A stretch of 64,000 bases of DNA from Pezicula radicicola (lineage: Eukaryota; Ascomycota; Leotiomycetes; Helotiales; Dermateaceae): NCBI GenBank assembly GCA_003008705.1, contig PDUO01000009.1, forward strand, positions 806,001 to 870,000, read 5' to 3'. The translations under genes and the position numbers were made by a program. Numbering within the stretch: position 1 is the first letter of the stretch; each line of letters opens with the position of its first letter. This document shows, in pieces, positions 60,232-64,000 of this stretch. A model generated the notes under the pieces. It was not told the DNA's origin. It did not search any database and was given only the letters and a program-made list of their open reading frames with translations.

Positions 60232-61116
60232 GCTCTCGGCAATGGTTTAAGACTAAAGAAATATCCTGCTTACTGTGGTAAAGGATTGTGCAGTTATGAG
60301 GCAGGCTGAGAAGAGAATAGAGAGGAGAAATTCCGAATTTGGATATTCCATTTAGACCAAGACGATTGCCAGATGATAAAGGCTTACATATGATGAATGG
60401 AGCACAAGTTCGTCTTTGAGTGAGGTAGCAAAATAACTTGACCTTTATATACATGACTTTTCAAATTGCACCTCGGCATCATGACTAGTGATAGTTCTTT
60501 ATCCAAGTAACTTTGTTGATCCTCATCTCCACATTCATGAATCCAGCCACTGACGAGGAATACAAACTTAAGTAGAGTCCAGACGCTGTACTGTCCGACA
60601 CTCGCTTGTCCAGTTCTCCCGCTTTCCGGAGTTTCCTTGTCCCTGGGACATTATGTTACGAAGAAATTTTTGGGTTCAAATCATTAACTCCATTTTATGA
60701 TACATAAGGCAGCCTACCATCTGTCTCCCATTCATAATAGCAGTAAGCCAAACCATTTCCACGCCGTATGTCTGTTTTCCCCGATGCCCGCCAACCCATA
60801 TTCTGTCCCCTACCATCTGTACATAGAGAAGCAGGCACGAACATTATCATGCACTATGCATTAGTAGGAAGTTACTTCTTTCCTCGTCACCACCGAAAAG
60901 TGGACCAATTCTTGCAAAAATACCAAACCCCTCGCTTGCTATGCAGAGAACAAATCGGCACTGTGACAAAGAGAGAACGCCGGTGGTGTTTGATAGGTTA
61001 TGTAACAATATAAATTTGGTGAACGTGTGTGTATCGTCCAATTGGAGAGTTGCGTGAAGGTTTTGGAATGATATGTGACTGAAATTTGATTGACGCCGGT
61101 CTTTTGAGGTTGTTAT
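60232..61116. other. Intergenic between peroxidase pseudogene and NOT1
   Basis: About 880 nt containing the former promoter/leader of the peroxidase gene and the NOT1 3' UTR. Frames of 64-87 codons have no recognised product; a missing signal-peptide segment of the peroxidase could lie at 60232-60450. Confidence 0.5.
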
Positions 61117-64000
61117 CTAACGTGGCCCTGGTTGTGCCAGAGCTGCAAAACGATCGGCGACCTGTTGTATCTTAGCATTTATGAAGAGAAGCAGGACATA
61201 AAACTTACATCTGGTGACGATTTAATGAACGGTAAATCGAAGAACATGTACTTCTCATTCTTGATAAGCTCAAGAATGGTGATGACAAGGCCCCATGGTT
61301 GAGGCCAGGCAGTTATCTGCCTCTCTAGGAGAATTCGGGTGATCTGCTGGCGGATATCAGATTCCTCCTGATCATTTTGGTCACTACCAAATACTTCCAA
61401 CAACGCTTGGCTGAAGTAATGAGTGTGAGAATTTGGGAATCGGAGCTGATCCACAATACTGCTCAGGAAGTGGTAGCGTGCTTCTGGATGCAATTCATGA
61501 ACAATCATGGATATCAATGCAGCGTCAGGAGACCCTGGAATGTAAGTTGGGCCTCCTTTCGCTGCAGCTCTTGCGATTGAATGCATACCAACATAGAGCA
61601 CAATGGAGTGAATGAGCCTCAAGTCTACATTGATGGGTACAAAGGCTGGACCTGTCTCGTGTCCCCTCTTTCGCTGGATTGCATGGGCGATATGGGCCAC
61701 GGCATCCTCGGATGGCCCATTCTGCAAGGCCTGGTCAAGAATTTCAAAGAGACCAGCTTGTCGCAGTGGTGCATCTACATCGTCTGCAATTTCTGGCGAC
61801 ACCCGAATCTCTTCAATCCGGTCTATCTTCAAGCCTGGCTGTAGTGGGTCTGGCATCTTGGCAAATGGCGATGGGTTTGCATTAAGGATGATGTTATGGA
61901 ATTGGCCGCAATGAATTGGTACATTAGCCATTAGCTTCGTGTGATTCGCCGCTACAAACTCTGGATAATCGTGCTGTAGCATAATGAGTAGCTTGAGCAC
62001 CGCTCGATAGACCTCGGTCACTACGGGTTGGATACGTAATGCCTTCAGTTGGTTGCCAGTCCAAGACAAGAGAGTTTCTATGAGATCGGAGTATGGCGCC
62101 CAGCCGGCCTCGGCGGGAAGTGCCATAAGAGGAGGAAGGAAGTCCCGGTGGCTGATGAGACCGATCCAACCGGAGAAAAACCCAGGGAAGTAAGAAGGCT
62201 GAAGCTTCTTGAAGTTACGCGCAAATACCAGAAGAATCTGCTGATTTTCGAGCTCTCTCAGTTCCGCAGCCAATGTCTTGAACTCGTAAAGAATCGTCGA
62301 TAGTAAACGGAAGAAGACCTTCTGGTTGAACTCGACATTACTTGTTACATGGTGGTGGTTCAAGACCAATACTACAAGGGACAGGATTAGGTCGAGAAAC
62401 GCAGGTTTGTCGCCTTTGACCTCTCCATCTTCATCTAGTCCCTTGACGAGCATAGAAATCAGCTTGGCAAGAGCATCAGTTGTACTGAAGGCTTCATTAA
62501 AGTTGTTGGTAGTCATCATGGACTGATCGAATCGCTCCAAAGAAACTTCGATGCATACACGAATGAATCTGCATAAATCATCCCTGTTGTTGATCAACTG
62601 CCTGTTGTAGAGCTGAGAGATGAACTGTGTTACCGCCTTTGGAGTGGCGTTAGGATTGTTGCATAAAGCATTCCATTCGTTAAAACAGTATCGCATCTGC
62701 TCTAGACCACTGTGAAAATCGATGTCGTGAGTAGTCTGCTCATCGCTGGCATGGCTATCTTGTCGCCGATTAATACTGTTCAGCTTTTCCTTGAATTGTT
62801 GTCCTGCCTCCAGTGACGGCTCTTCTGTAACCCACTGAAAAGCAACTTCCAAGCTTCTTGCGAGGTCGCCCAACATGGCAAGAGGGGGTTCGTTGAGCAA
62901 GACATTGCTGACGAGTGAAGAAAAGAATTCCAAAGATCCCTCTTTTCGCATCAAAAGTGCTTTGGAAGTCGTTGCATCTACTCGGGGCCAATCCAAGAAG
63001 TCGGCTCTAACCAAAGCCATAACTAACGGTACATTCAGGAAAACCTCGGGGGACTCCTGGGCTAGATGTCCAAGTCTGATAGTAACTTCTCTATGCGTCC
63101 GACCTGGAATTCGACAGATGTTCTGCAATGATATCACCAGACTTTCAATCAGGAGATCATTGCCTTCATTTGAGATTGAGAAGAGAATGCCACAGATCTG
63201 GTCCGCAGTGTAGATAGAGAATTCGTCTGTGGACTGCGCACTTCGAATGATAAAGCCGTATAGGGTATCAAGAATGTCCAAGACTGAATTCGGCCGTGGC
63301 AGGTCTGCGTAGTGTTGTTCAGGTGTCTCGCTAGCCGCTCGTTGTAGATCTAGCAGAAGCTTCTGCACCCTCTCAGCCAAACCGCGCGGATCCATCTGTA
63401 AAGCTGGAAGCCTGCCATTTGCCATGGCAGCAGTTGGTTGAGGATAAGATGGCTGCTGGGCATTGAGATGAGGCATAGCAGGAGGTTCAGCAGGAGTTGG
63501 AAGATTGGGAACGGCCGGGTACTGCTCCTGCAGGAGATCATTCGCAATAGATCTTGTCGCATCCGAAGATGTGGCAACGTGTGTTGTCCCGCTCAGGGAT
63601 GGCGGTGGACGGATTGGCCTGGCGAACTCCTCGTAAATGGCCATTTGTTGTTCATTCAAACCATGGAGGTTTGGCTGCAATTTGAAAGGTGCGGGTATTG
63701 TCCATGCCCATCGACTCAAGGATGGATCAATGTAAGGTTCGTCACTAGGCCGTGTCAATCGGTGCCGGCGGCGTGCATCCAGTTCTCCTTCAATCATCTC
63801 TTCGATCTCCGGCACGGCACGTTCCTCAGCTTTCTTCTCTACTTGACTGCACGCCAAGTCAAGGTTTGAATTGACGGCCATAACAACAATACCTTCCGGC
63901 AGCCCAAGTCCACTATCCCCTGCATGCGAACGAATGTAGTTGGTCATGCTAGCGCGCAAAGGCTCTTTGGATGTTACCAACGCAAGTGCACCGGCAGTTT
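61117..64000 (-). CDS. not1: CCR4-NOT complex scaffold NOT1, C-terminal part (5' end outside window)
   Basis: Central scaffold of the CCR4-NOT deadenylase complex in cytoplasmic mRNA decay. Exons on the minus strand: 61209->64000 and last exon 61117-61161, separated by a 47-nt intron (GTAAGT...CAACAG). The last exon encodes VADRFAALAQPGPR and a stop. Seen: the DUF3819 (CNOT9-binding) region with GDSGLGLPEGIVVMAV, ACSQVEKKAEERAVPEIE and YIDPSLSRWAWTIPAPFKL; a Pro-rich linker; then the helical connector and C-terminal NOT1 domain (VFLNVPLVMALVRADFLDW, SWTGNQLKALRI, FHNIILNANPSPFAKMPDPLQPGLK, HELHPEARYHFLSSIVDQLRFPN, PQPWGLVITILELIKN). The final motifs are those bound by NOT2/NOT3 modules in the family. 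The frame is open to the right edge. Confidence 0.95.

Overview
The window looks like draft genomic DNA of a filamentous ascomycete fungus. The evidence is short introns (about 47-70 nt) with GT...AG ends in nearly every gene. The gene content is also fungal: a creC-type WD40 protein, a DUF2433 protein, a con-10-like KGG protein, a fungal heme-thiolate peroxidase, LysM/WSC cell-wall modules and an Ncr1/NPC1 transporter. A helotialean (Leotiomycetes) origin is only a guess. A 10-N gap lies inside a repeat at 27224-27233, so repeat length there is unreliable.

Layout, left to right. A truncated UFD4/TRIP12-type HECT ubiquitin ligase (minus strand) is cut by the left edge. Divergent from it is an NMN adenylyltransferase with nine exons. 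From 6.2 to 9.9 kb is a decayed stretch with two methyltransferase relics, one LaeA-like and one plant/fungal O-methyltransferase-like. A housekeeping block follows from 11.0 to 26.4 kb: an NPC1-type sterol transporter, COQ5, a DUF2433 protein with an RGG tail, a short BTB-derived protein, the mitochondrial Rho GTPase GEM1, and creC.

From 27.0 to 45.6 kb one minus-strand gene appears to encode a secreted serine-rich protein of about 6,100 residues with two LysM-like and five WSC-like modules. A tRNA-Ser(AGA), an endopolyphosphatase (PPN1) and a con-10-like pseudogene follow. Next is a tandem pair of unrecognised zinc-knuckle genes: the upstream copy carries a stop and has lost a zinc ligand, the downstream copy is open. 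A chloroperoxidase-family pseudogene comes next. The right edge cuts the CCR4-NOT scaffold NOT1.

Two themes stand out. First, every conserved housekeeping gene is intact after splicing, while five accessory-family genes are broken by frameshifts or stops, so the breaks are probably real gene loss rather than general sequencing error. Second, there are unusual structures: the giant modular wall protein with long artefactual antisense open frames, a pair of sister introns flanking a 27-nt exon in the NMNAT gene, and the decaying zinc-knuckle tandem pair. The genes do not form a pathway cluster; neighbours are mostly independent cellular functions.
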